Source: Mastigias papua (lineage: Eukaryota > Cnidaria > Scyphozoa > Rhizostomeae > Mastigiidae). From it: a stretch of 64,000 nt of DNA. Positions 9,708-23,100 of this stretch are shown here, piece by piece. The stretch is from NCBI GenBank assembly GCA_964019165.1, contig OZ025275.1, positions 13,363,374 to 13,427,373 of the forward strand, in the 5' to 3' direction. Each line of letters opens with the position of its first letter. Position 1 is the stretch's first letter. A program made the translations under genes and the position numbers. The notes beneath the pieces were generated by a model. That model saw only the letters and a program-made list of their open reading frames with translations, was not told the DNA's origin and did not search any database.

Positions 9708-9715
9708 CTTTTATA
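9708..9715 (-). promoter_or_regulatory. TATA box of the secreted-peptide gene
   Basis: TATAAAAG followed by GCGC on the minus strand, correctly spaced ahead of the leader exon. A strong TATA promoter fits a highly expressed, tissue-specific secreted product. Confidence 0.7.
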
Positions 9716-10041
9716 GATGTAACAGGGCAGGTATTGTAATATTGGCAGCAGAGCAATTTTACCTCCATTGTTGTCAGAAAAGCCCACATTATTATTCAAT
9801 GCAGTTATGCATTGAGGCTACCTTCTTTGAAATGGCCAAATTGGATTACGAATGAAGAATCAGTATAATTAAGGTTCAACCATTAGCGCATTTACATTCT
9901 TCATTGCCTAACCCATAAGAGACTACTTCATTTCACAACAATTTGATTATATTGGCTAAAGAAGATTTGAGGCATGAAGACACGTGATTCTGAGCAAAGA
10001 AAGACACCTGAAGGAATTCAGATTTTTTGGGATAAGTCACT
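9716..10041. other. Upstream flank of the secreted-peptide gene
   Basis: No coding signal. Any proximal enhancer would lie here, but I see no site I can name. Confidence 0.35.
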
Positions 10042-10320
10042 AAAGCCTGCCAAAGTCTTGGAACACTTGCTATGATTTTCGCTATAGAAGAGGTATAGCA
10101 TCCCCTCCCACGTTAAACAATGTTGTATGAAGCAAATATGAGCTACCCGAAGGGCAAAAGTGATGTGTGTGTATGTGCAGAAAGCTATGATTTTTGGCTA
10201 ACGAATCAACATTGTTTGCGGGGGGTGGGGTGTACATCGTAATTCCTATCACAGAAAAGCGGCAGTAGCTGGAAAGACATCCAATCGTGTGAGTGTTCCA
10301 ACTACCTAAAGTAGGCACTG
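10042..10320. mobile_element. Tc1/mariner-like MITE family B, degraded copy
   Basis: Matches the better copy at 30260-30539 over its length (shared 'cttggaacacttgctatgat' and 'aacaatgttgtatgaagca'). Ends (GCCTGCCAAAGTCTTGGAAC and GTGTTCCAACTACCTAAAGT) are inverted repeats. Confidence 0.65.
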
Positions 10321-10599
10321 AATCGCTCTAAACTTCCATGTGGAGGAGCTGGCGACTTCCAGAAGTTTCTCCCATTTGATAATAAGCTGTGCAATTAGAA
10401 ATTATACTGCTTGCTAAATGTAATTAGAGCATAGAATGGGCGTAGAACTCTAGCGAAAATAATGCATTGTCTGTAAGATCTATCTTTAAATACCAATGAT
10501 AGCACCATTGCTAAACTATGCTTCTGTCGAGAGACCTATCTTGCACCTTAACGCTGAACGAGTTTCCCAGCTATTATAGTCATATTTGACTGATGAAGT

Positions 10600-10760
10600 T
10601 GGTTAAGCTAGTGTTATACGGAGCAATTTTTCACGGCAACTCGCTTTGCAATGGTAAATGAAGGGATTGCAAACCATTTTTGTTTGGGGTGTTACCCGTA
10701 GCAACGATTGCAACTTGCAACGACCTCTGCAACTTGCAGGGGCCACTTTTAGTGATAAAA
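10600..10760 (+). repeat. GTTGCAA-rich repeat, copy 1
   Basis: The segment from 'gctagtgttatacgg' through 'gcaatttttcacggcaact' and 'gtagcaacgattgcaacttg' is repeated in reverse orientation at 43880-44145. Multiple short TTGCAACTTGCA motifs suggest subterminal repeats of a DNA transposon. Confidence 0.5.
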
Positions 10761-11219
10761 TCTTAAACTGCGCACATGCCTAATTTACGATTGCGTTGCA
10801 AGTTGCAAAGATACATGTTACACAGTGGCATGGCAAAAAATTTCCGGCAATCGTTACAAAGAAAACCTGCGTTGCATAGCATAGAAGTGACTTGCCTATT
10901 CATTTGGGCCATTTTAAATGCAAAGTATTTATCATGCTTGGGTTGGAAATCATTAGTTTTACTGTTATACCTAACCATCTTTGGTTAGCATATTTTATTT
11001 TAGGTTTAGACAATGCGGCTTGTGCAACTGTAGTCCCTTGCACTTGCACCTAAGCACAAAGAAAATCATTGACACATAAAGCCTGTAATTTTCGTTGGTG
11101 GAATTAAATAAAAAGTATTTTTTAATATGCAATGTAGCATATCGTAGAATGATACAGCCTGTGGTCAGAGAAGGAGAGGAGACACAACCTTTTGTAAACC
11201 GTCAAACGTTTTTCAGAAC

Positions 11220-11760
11220 TATTGCCTCGACAAGTACTGAGGCAATCGGTTCAAATTTTGTAGAGGTGCGTCAATTCATCACAAGGGGTGCATGAAAAGG
11301 TGAATTGGATGATTAGCTCAGATTTCTTTCCTGGGAATTGATCAATATAATTGCGTTGCTACCGAATAATAAAAGATTAGACACAGATGAGCTCCCGAGT
11401 TATGCTTGTATTCATACTGAAATTAGCATTTTTTACATTGTCTGTCGAATATCAAATTTGAAGGTTTTGATTTGACTTGATAACTTAATTATGTTGCTAA
11501 GAGAGGGCATACACGCGGATTCTTTGCAAAGAAAGCTAACCTGAAAAACTCAAATTTAATAAGTTAGATCTATAGTCCCAATTACTCATACTTACCCTTT
11601 GGGTATTCTTCAAGTTGCTATGCTGATTTCCTTTGAAGTGAATGCAAGGTTGTATGCTGGAATTCTTCCATAGCATCTCCAAATACCCTTATCATGTTTT
11701 CTGAGCTCCACAGAGCTGCGTAGCAGCTGATTCCCTAAGGCAATTCAAAGCCATAAGCCT
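11220..11760 (-). repeat. Left arm of large inverted repeat; BEL/Pao-like fragment
   Basis: Reverse-complement match to 14930-15480. On the minus strand it encodes GNQLLRSSVELRKHDKGIWR then GRIPAYNLAFTSKEISIAT. The other arm gives GNQLLSSSMELGKYNEGLWR then RRIPAYNSAFISKEISIAT. This resembles the zinc-binding region ahead of the integrase core in BEL/Pao elements (a G-[IL]-WRC-x-GRI... pattern). Neither arm has a long open frame. Confidence 0.45.
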
Positions 11761-12988
11761 TCTACAGACTCAATGACACTTGCAATAAACAACGGTGTGT
11801 TTCTAAATCCCTCTGATTGAAGTGTTGAAGTACATGGCCAACCCAGTGTGCGTCGCAGAGATAACTTTTAAAGTAACACACAACAAATTGTTGTTTCAAG
11901 AGTGCATCAGCAAGATGGTAGCCTATGGGCACGGTTAGCATTGCCACCTGCAAAACCCACGTATTTTCATTATCAGTATTGCTTGTTAATGCACCAATAA
12001 GCCAGTGTCTGTACGTTGTTTGTGAACTGAGATTTTTAAATGATGTTACAAGTTCCATTCCTTGAAGTCAGACATATTCCTTTACAATTTAGCTTGTTGG
12101 ATGCAACCTGCTTCATAAGGTGAACAACATTGGCAATTTTGCAAATGTTAAATATGGTTAGCACGGCTCTGGCATGGCGCTGAGACAAACATCGCGTTTT
12201 ATTGGTGATGCAACTGTACCAGGATAACTGAGAGCCAAGACAGATAAAGACAAACCAGCCTTGAAATAATTACAGTATCATTGCACTCTAACTCGACTAA
12301 GCGTAAGAAATATAGCGCAGAGCTGAAAACATCAACAGAGCTTCACAAGTCACAGTGACGTGAAGTGCCCCTGCTAACATTCCAGATTCGAATTTATTGT
12401 ACTATGTGAGGAAACAATCAAATTTCAAGATTGAAAGATTCAAAACAACTTTTTAGCTTCAATTATTAGATTGCGGAAAAAAATTTGAAAAGCATGTGGT
12501 TTCAGAAGAATTGTGCAGCGTACTGCGTAGAGTCACCATTTCCCACAATGGGACGCATAATGATGAGACCAGACATCTGAGGAAATATAAAATGACTATT
12601 TGGTTCAGTAGGTAGCATAACGGCGAGGACCAAACATTTTCGGTAGCATAACGACGTTAGGCTGCGTTACCCCTCGATTACACCACTGCTCCTAGCCGAC
12701 TAACTTCAAATGTTTCTAGCAATGTAATCAAGTGGATGTATTACTTACGGTTCATTAAGCTTAAAGTTATGATATAGGCATTCGATGGACACCTTTCATA
12801 ATAGGTAATTGGAGTAGAAGATAATCGATACAAATCTGAAAACCTGAAGACCACTTGCATCGCAGTGTACATTACTCAGGTAGCTGGGATCGATTCAGTC
12901 GCTCCAACCAGAGTTGAAGACTTGTTTATATATCTAAAAGCATCTCATTTGCATGGCTTCAGGCTGCAATATGTTTCCTTTCCCTATA
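11761..12988. other. Interior of the inverted repeat, no gene
   Basis: Lies between the arms at 11220-11760 and 14930-15480. No supported exon. Confidence 0.35.
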
Positions 12989-13295
12989 CACTACCGTTCA
13001 AAAAGTGTTGGAATGATTCGAAGTTTCGAAGGACGTTTATGTTAAAAGCTTTAAACAACATGCTCTCCTATCAAATAAGACAGCTGACTGCTACCATGAA
13101 ATTTTATATCTTAAAAAGTATAAGGCGAAAGTTGAAGTGCTTCATAAACTCATTAGCATTTTTTACAATGTTTAAATATGCACTAGTCGAAGATAAGACT
13201 AAGCATATATCAATACCTTTTTGATGCCAAACAAAAACAAAATCAACGCGATCATTCTTTTATCGAATCGTCCCAACCCTTTTTGAACGGTAGTG
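12989..13295. mobile_element. Tc1-like MITE, about 307 bp
   Basis: Terminal inverted repeats CACTACCGTTCAAAAAGTGT and (reverse-complement end) CACTACCGTTCAAAAAGGGT, each flanked by TA, the Tc1/mariner target duplication. CACTACCG(T/G)TCAAAAG is the familiar end of Tc1-like elements. The plus-strand ORF across it is not a transposase. Confidence 0.85.
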
Positions 13296-13479
13296 TAGAA
13301 TCCCTGATATTTTTCAGTTTATGTTTATAAGACAAACAATATTAGAAGAAGAGAGCTATCAACTAGTTGAGGTAAAACTATGTATAGTCAAAAAGTGACA
13401 ATTAGTGAAGTGAGCAATTGTTGCAAGACCCAGCCAAACGATACAACATCATGTCGATAGGCGATGCAACAACAACTGT

Positions 13480-13600
13480 GACGGCTTTCAAACTTGATGT
13501 AACATCATGCAGCAAATGTTGGCGCGTTAACTTGGGGTGGCCAAACGAAGCAACATTGGCTCTGCAACAAATGTTGCACGCAAAGTCGCTTCGTTGGACC
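13480..13600. repeat. Short fold-back repeat
   Basis: GGCCAAACGAAGCAAC and GTCGCTTCGTTGGACC form imperfect inverted copies around CAACATTGG/ATGTTGCA motifs, a style common in cnidarian interspersed repeats. Confidence 0.35.
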
Positions 13601-13609
13601 GAGGCTTAA

Positions 13610-14929
13610 GATTGCTCAACTATATGCAAGTATTAACAATGGCCTCAGCAATATGAGGGAAATGACTTTCAGACGGCAGTTTTACTTTTCACTCAATTTG
13701 GTAATCATTCCTGAGATTGCTGTCTTTAGCATGACTGACTTGGGCTATGTTGTTGTCCACGGCAACTGGCTTTAGATTCCATACAATATTGACCCCTGTA
13801 TAGCTTTGGATTATACTGCTTTAAAGTTATTGCATTGTTTCTGGGATATCTTATTAGAAGGCTAATGGGTTGGACTAAATTTGATTTGGTTGCTAAGAGA
13901 ATATACAATCACTTATACACATGGATTCGTAGCAATGAAAGACCAACTAAAAGAGGCATGTGATAGTCCCTGAAACCTCAAATATAACAAGGAAAGTTCA
14001 TAGCTGACGTGCTATACTTCATGTTAACATTTTATAGATGTGAAGGGTCGATATCTCCCACTTGATCCTACTGTATATTCAGTTCTGTGTATATTGTGGA
14101 GGAAGTTGTAATGCATGCAGAATGCAACTAGAACATAATGTGGGCTTTCTATTTCTGTACTTGGCTGCAAGACAGCAAACATACTTTGCAAGTTGCAAAA
14201 GCCAGCAAAGATTCGAAATCCATTTACGTCAAAAAGGACGGTTTACTTTGGAAGCAAGAGCCAAATAGCTAAATATAGTCAAAGCACGTAAATATCTTGC
14301 TTGGACGAATGAAAGTTCTCTTGATTCATAGAATTACAGAATTCAGTGTTCACTTGAAGGTCTAAAACTGTTGGCTCCTAGAGAGTACGCCAAGTTTATC
14401 CTGCGACAACCAACCTTGAAAGTTCTCTACACAGATATTCTTGAGCCTTACTGTTGACGTTGCTGCTCAGCTTAGTAGCTATTAAGTATTGTTATATTAG
14501 AAATGCTGATCTAAAGTCATTGCATGAACTAATTAAATAGCTGCATTAAGTAAAAAAATAGAGCAGGAATGGTGCTGGAGTTAGGGGTCTAGACATGGTG
14601 TAACATGTTTGCCGATCAAAGGCCTGGCGACTGGGGCTCAAGGAGTGCCAATGCGAAAGCTCAAAAAGTTTGGTTTGAAGGACTCTGAATAGTTGGCATA
14701 TGAATCTTGCTGTCAAGAAGCACCTGATATAATGGAGACAGGCAAAAATGATTGATTGGACGAAGTAATGGGACAATGATTGCCCACAGATGACTGAATT
14801 ACTCAGTTTTCTAGTAAAGGAGTTTAATTACTAGAAAATAATTATTCTTATTCTTATTTATTATAAGAATAAGGAGAGAAATCAAGGAATAACAGCAATA
14901 AAAGAAATTAAGTCTACGGAAAGCTTGCG
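13610..14929. other. Interior of the inverted repeat, no gene
   Basis: No exon or regulatory site that I can support. Confidence 0.35.
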
Positions 14930-15480
14930 GTTAAGAATTGCCCAAGGAAATCAGCTGCTAAGTAGCTCTATGGAACTTGGAAAATATAATGAGGGCCTTT
15001 GGAGATGCTGTAGAAGAATTCCAGCCTACAATTCTGCATTCATATCAAAGGAAATCAGCATAGCTACATTGGCTGAAGAACACCCAAGAGGCAGGCATTA
15101 GTAATTATGGTAATAGATCTGCCTTATTAAATTTGAGATTTGAGACATTTCTATGTTCTTGTCATGTTAGTTTTCTTTGTTAAGAATCCCCGTGTATACC
15201 CTCTCTTAGCAACTCAATTAAGCTGATTAAGTTAAATCAAAAACTTCAAATTCGGCATTCGAATGACAGTGTAAAAATGTTAATTGCAGTATTGATGCAA
15301 ACTTACCTCTGGAGCTCAACTGTGTTGAATCTTTTGTTATTCGAATGCAATGGATAGCAACGCATTCCAGCTCATTAAACTCCAAGACAGAAACCTGAGT
15401 GAATCATCGAATCTACCTTTTCAAGAACCCATGTGATGCATTCACTTGCCTCTACAAAATTTGAGCCTTATTGCCTGGGT
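14930..15480 (+). repeat. Right arm of large inverted repeat; BEL/Pao-like fragment
   Basis: Inverted partner of 11220-11760. The plus strand encodes GNQLLSSSMELGKYNEGLWR, then RRIPAYNSAFISKEISIAT at about 14950-15070. Matching non-coding blocks continue to about 15480 ('ccctctcttagcaac' against 'gttgctaagagaggg'). Confidence 0.45.
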
Positions 15481-15768
15481 ACTTATCAATGCAACAATTT
15501 CTTGTAGACAAAAGTTGCTTGAAATGATGACAAAGTCATACTTCGCTCCTGTTGTATGCAGCTGTGTCAGATAAATTCAAATGAATCGCTGTCTGTGTAT
15601 ACATATTTATTGCCTTAATTTTACTCCTTTGATATAGAGCATTACTCGCTTAATTGATGAAAACGGGTCCTAAAACATAACGAGCCACTACATTCAAGGG
15701 TCAGGCATTGTGTTTAAAAGTGGGGTGGCCCTACTGACATATGTCGGCCGTATTGTAATGTTTATTAA

Positions 15769-16860
15769 TCATTTTATTATAAATTTCCTTGTATTGTCAT
15801 CAAAACCAAATTCCTTCATCACGTCCAGGAAAGAAGTCGACGATCTGTTCATAACACCGATTTCTCCCATGGATAGATTCAAGAAAAAGACTTCCTTATA
15901 TTGAGACTTAAGGTCTATTAGCAACTTTCGGTACCTTTGCTCCTTTCCGATCGAGTTAGGGGAAAAGTTGGACTCGTAACCAATAGTCAGTTCGGAAACG
16001 TAAAGAGAATTTGAAGGCAAAAGTAATATGAGATCAGGTCTGACATCATCTGCTGAAATTATGGATAGACTGAGATAGCCAGGAAGATCAGAAAATAGTT
16101 TGATACCCTGTGCAGCTTTGAAAAACTGAGTAATGTATTGTAGAATAGAGTCGTGACGCCATGTAAAGCGTCCATGATCGAGGTAGCTCTTACAGCCTGC
16201 GACGATGGGAAGAAGGGTTTCAGGATGTAAGCAAAAAGAGCACTCTGATGTTGGACTGATACCCCATTTAGCAAGATGTTTTCTGGTTAGAAGTAAATTA
16301 TTCATATATCGAAAAGTACAATTGGAAATGTTTTTAGACATTTTGTTTTGCACTGTTGACCATATACAGCTTAAGCTTAAAAGAGATTGGTCCATTAAAA
16401 GTGAAAAGAGGGAGCATTGAGAAACAACATGGTTTTGGAGCTTTATCTTCATGAGCTATTCGGAAGGCTTTTAAGACACCATTATAATGTTGATATGTGT
16501 CATATTGGAGCTAGTACACTTCCAAATGTCTCTTGCGTCATGGTTTGTGGAAGATTTAAGAGAGTTTCTTAAAACTTCTCGATGTTGTGTGAATTTTGCT
16601 GAAGCTGAATGTTCAAGTCAAACTTTGTTTTGGAAAGAACGATGTTACTGAGAGTAGCACTTATAGGGAGTTCTAGCCATTGGCGTATATATCTGGAAAC
16701 CATGGTATCAAGATTCTCACAGACCCAAGTTTTCGAGAGGTTCGTTAGCTTGAAATGCCTAGATATTTTTGCGAGGGCATATCTTTGATAGGGGAGAAAT
16801 CTTTTAGAGATGCATTGGCAGCTCATCAATATCTGACATAAACGACTCTAAAGCGTCAAC
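15769..16860 (-). mobile_element. 5'-truncated non-LTR retrotransposon with restriction-like endonuclease tail
   Basis: Minus strand, two frames. 16829-16569 resembles a reverse-transcriptase thumb (LSKTWVCENLDTMVSRYIRQ, WLELPISATLSNI). 16452-15769 is open for 227 codons and holds a degenerate zinc knuckle (CSFCLHPETLLPIVAGC, His position lost), then GRFTWRHDSILQYI, then RPDLILLLPSNSLYVSELTI. The PD...E-L-T pattern is the restriction-like endonuclease of R2/NeSL-type elements. RT catalytic motifs are absent, so it is truncated upstream and frameshifted. The exact clade is an inference. Confidence 0.75.
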
Positions 16861-17143
16861 TTATTCCAATTTGTGCTTCAGCTATGACATACTGAAGTCA
16901 AAATGTCTGCCGGGACACTGAAAGGGCTCATCATTCTTTATAGGAGGCACTGGTTCGTTGCTAATAACAAGCTTTGGTTGAAATTGTATCGATTTTGGTG
17001 AACCTTTTCTCATACTAAAAGTGACACATTCATCGACTCTAATGACCATACCTGCCCATTGACACCTGATCGTAAAACAATTTAAAAGCAACTGGTTTTC
17101 CCATTCATCCCCGGTAACAACTGCCGCATCATACATCATATGG

Positions 17144-19440
<2,297 letters not shown>

Positions 19441-19443
19441 GAT

Positions 19444-20115
19444 ACAATAAAATCTCTCTAAAGCTGACACCATCGGGACTTCTTCTGCTTGAGACGATGG
19501 ATTCTCTTTTCTTTAAGCAATCTGCAGGCTGAATTCAAAGATATGACCATTGTAAATGACAAGCTCCTCATCTTCTAGACTATTCTGTGCAAAATGCCTC
19601 ATTTCATCTACCATTTCAATAGCAACTTGATTATCTTTTCTTCTTTTTCTGGATCATCATCATTGCTGTCACTGTCGACACAAGTTTTCTTTGCAATTTC
19701 ATTGCGATTCAAGTGTTTCTTCGCATGGGCGAACTCGCCAGTGCATGTGCTTGTGCCGAACCTGTTCACAGTCAACCGAAAATAAAAGTCTTGACAATGA
19801 GTAGAGCCACCGATATAAGATGTGTATTTTAATGTAGAACATGTGTTGTAATCCTCATTTGCTAAATTTATTATCAAATCATTGGCTTCAAGCAAATGTT
19901 ATTTTTATAGTGTCCGCTTCTTTGAAGCACTTTGTGCGTTTGGGGTAAAGAAATAGAGTCCGCTGTCCGTCTTAACGAGGTGTCCGTCTTATAGAATACG
20001 AAGATTACAGCATTTTCTATTGACATTGGCAGGGACTTCCAATAAGTGTCCGTCTTAACGAGGTGTCCACTTTATAGAAGTGTCTGATTTGAGAAAGTTG
20101 ACCGTGCTTTACAGT
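19444..20115 (-). mobile_element. pogo/Tigger-like DNA transposon relic
   Basis: The left end TAAAATCTCTCTAAAGCTGA resembles Tigger-type ends. The right part repeats GTCCGTCTTAACGAGGTGTC three times, the subterminal signature of pogo-like elements, and ends GACCGTGCTTTACAG. A minus-strand frame (19895-19608) ends in an acidic tail (DSDSNDDDPEKEEK) like the C-terminus of pogo transposases. The catalytic core is missing. Confidence 0.5.
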
Positions 20116-23100
20116 TGCAGAAAAGTTTTATTTGTTAAGCATTTTTTCCAATCTATTTCATGCATTCATCGGTGTACAAATTTCCAGTTTCACTGCGAAT
20201 TCCTTATTTAAGTTAGTCAACCAATAACAAATCTGTAAAACTACTAAGTTTTACAGGTTATTTTTATTATCCTTTACTTCTTTATCTACTATCCTTCTCT
20301 AACGGGGATGGTCACTTCGACTAGTAAAACACAAAACGACTTGGGCAAACAGCGATTTCGAACAAAGATTATACTTCATAACAATAACAACAGCGGCTCT
20401 ATATAAAGTCCGTGATGACGACTATAGTTCACGGCAGCAAAAACACTACTTTCAAGAAGGGCAACTAAAACATGACTTTTATTGACGGCCTAATTTCTTC
20501 ATCCATTTTGTTGATTTCCTCGAGGAGAATAGCCATTGCTATTGTACAAGTCCGTAGGGAGCTAACAAAGATTGGGGGGGGGGGAGGGGAGCGCATTGTA
20601 TCATGTTATCAGAGCAGCTGTTCTATGCATCTCGAAACACAATATCAGAAATTATTGGAAGGCCTGCCCGCCCTGCCCGCCCTGCCCCACCACTGCCTAC
20701 GGTAATGATGTTTAGCCAAATTGCTATGTTTCTCATCTATCAGGCATGGCACCTTTGGAGTATGGAGGACGTCAACGGGAACATTTGTCATGAAACTTCT
20801 TGGTCTAAAGTTGGCTTTTCATTGAAGATTTTTCATAGATCCTCCACTGAGTACTATACTAATTAGCAAACTTTTAGCTTGGCAGATACCCGTATGGGCC
20901 AGTCCTGAGGGGTGAAATTTGAAAAATTTTCTGTCGCGTCTCACCCAACCTTGGTGGGTCCTCCTACGCACAAAAGGAGGCATCGAGTCTTCCTACAACT
21001 CCCTCTAGGTCACTTAGTAGCGTGGTAGTCACTATGAATGAAGTAGCTGTGCCCCCTCTCTCCTGAACATCCCCCTTCGCTACGGCATCTTCTAAGCCTG
21101 AATAATATCCCAAGCTGTATTCTCTTAAAAAAGAATTTTTGGTGTGCCTTTTTATGTGGACTGGGCCCCTGCCCTCGAAAATTCCTAGCTGAGCACCTGA
21201 TTTTGCTAACAGCCACTTTCAACAAATAGCTGTGTCCTATTTACTATCTACAAATGCAGATCCACAGTTTCGATGTACCCACAAAATAGGTCAGACCCAA
21301 TCCACACTAATTTTAGGCCCTGCGTAAAGTGATGCAGTCACATCTATATTCCCATTTCTCGCAAAACACAGCATGCAGTTGGTATTGATATGATAAAAAA
21401 TGTTTATCCACCGCACTAAATTGCAGAAAGAGGGTACTTGACTGGTGCCATACTAGCTGCATCGTTCTTTCATATGAAATGTAAGCTCAGCGAAAATGTG
21501 AATTGTATTGCTCTTCTGCTCGACACAACATTTCGTTGCTTGTAGAAGTAATAATCTAATTGAGCTCTGTTAGATCAACAATGCTTTGATAATTCTGTCT
21601 CGCTATCCAAGATGGCAAATATCTATTGTGCAGGGGCAAATTCAGGCTCAAAGCTGACTGAGGCACAAACGAGCGCGAAGCGTGATATATTACGTGTGCA
21701 TAATGTGCTGGACAACGCTCATCAAACAATCAAGAATGGCCTTTTTATATCTGTTTCGTGGCCACGCCCATGTTTAATTCGTACCTATAGTTCTGAAAGA
21801 AGTAAGGAAAGGCACTACATCGCCATTGGCATACATGAGTACCTAGCCATATTACTTAACAGCATGTTTCATACCAATAAGGAAAAAATGAACCAATGTC
21901 TTAAAATGCTTCGACTTTATCTATTATCAGCAAATATGAGAACATAATTTACAATTATCAGGCACGGCGCCACCAGATAAAAAGAAGGAGACTATAAATA
22001 ATAGAATTGCTTGATGAAGGGTAGAAAAATCGATAGTTGGCAAAACTTGGGGGCTGAAGCTTCCATAACTCCCAGTGATGCTGTGCTTGTTGGTTTGCCA
22101 GTGCCTCTGCTATCTATTGAAAGAATACAGGTAAACAAATAAAATACATTTTCCCCTAAGGTTGCAAATTGTTTCATACCTTTAAACAAAGATCTACGTG
22201 TGCTGTCCGAACACATAATACAAAAATTGAAGTAATGGTACTTTCCGATTAGTCCCATGCTGGACTCAAAGGAGATTGCTGGTGGTCCGTGATGAATTAT
22301 GATTATAGCAAACTCAATTTTACTTATAGAAAAGCTTTACAGAAAAGAATTAGGCGAATAGTAATCAAACCTTACTGAAAAGTCCTAGGGAACTATGCTA
22401 CATACTAGGAAAATCAGCTCAACAAGTGCCCCTTCGTATGGAAGGTTGATTGACCTTATGATATAATACTTTAGGGTTACATTTCTTGGTTTGCTATCCA
22501 CAGAGTACCCATTTTATTACTTTTGACTTGCTGTGGTACGTAGAAAAGGCCTAATTCATGGATACTCACTGCAAGGTAATCATATGAACAGATTTGAAGC
22601 CATAACGACACTTATATTGTTGTGGAAGCACTTCCTGTTAAAATGAGTCACTCTGATGCAGTTGTATGGCTGGAAAATATTATTTTCCGTTGCACGGCTG
22701 GGCTATTTCCGCTGCACAAGTGAGCTACTTCCCTAAGGAAGTTTAGAAAACAATCTTAAACTGAGGCAAGCCAATAATTTTCATGTACTTTCTCTCACAT
22801 ATTGCATTGCTATCAAATGAAAACATGAATATAGACAATCAACGATGAACAATTGTAGTGACCCTCAGCCTGGTGACCGTCAACACCGGGGACAAAGCCT
22901 TCAACTTCGGCCTCATTTCATCATTCATTCTCAACCGACCTTTTCCATTAATGCCAAGTCATACCACATCTGGACATCACCTTACGTCATCCCTGTCATC
23001 ACATCTTACAGGTCATTCCTTTACATTTGTTTACCTCGCATGTCCATTCCACCTACTCAGCCCACCACTTTCTATTTGTATCTATTTAGTAATTCATGTG

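Noticed and set aside
12865..13224. 119-codon plus-strand ORF
   Set aside because: Half of it is the Tc1-like MITE and its terminal repeat; no transposase motifs.
20400..20710. TATA box followed by a 77-codon ORF
   Set aside because: The ORF is poly-Gly and low complexity from a G-run; no homologue or splice support.
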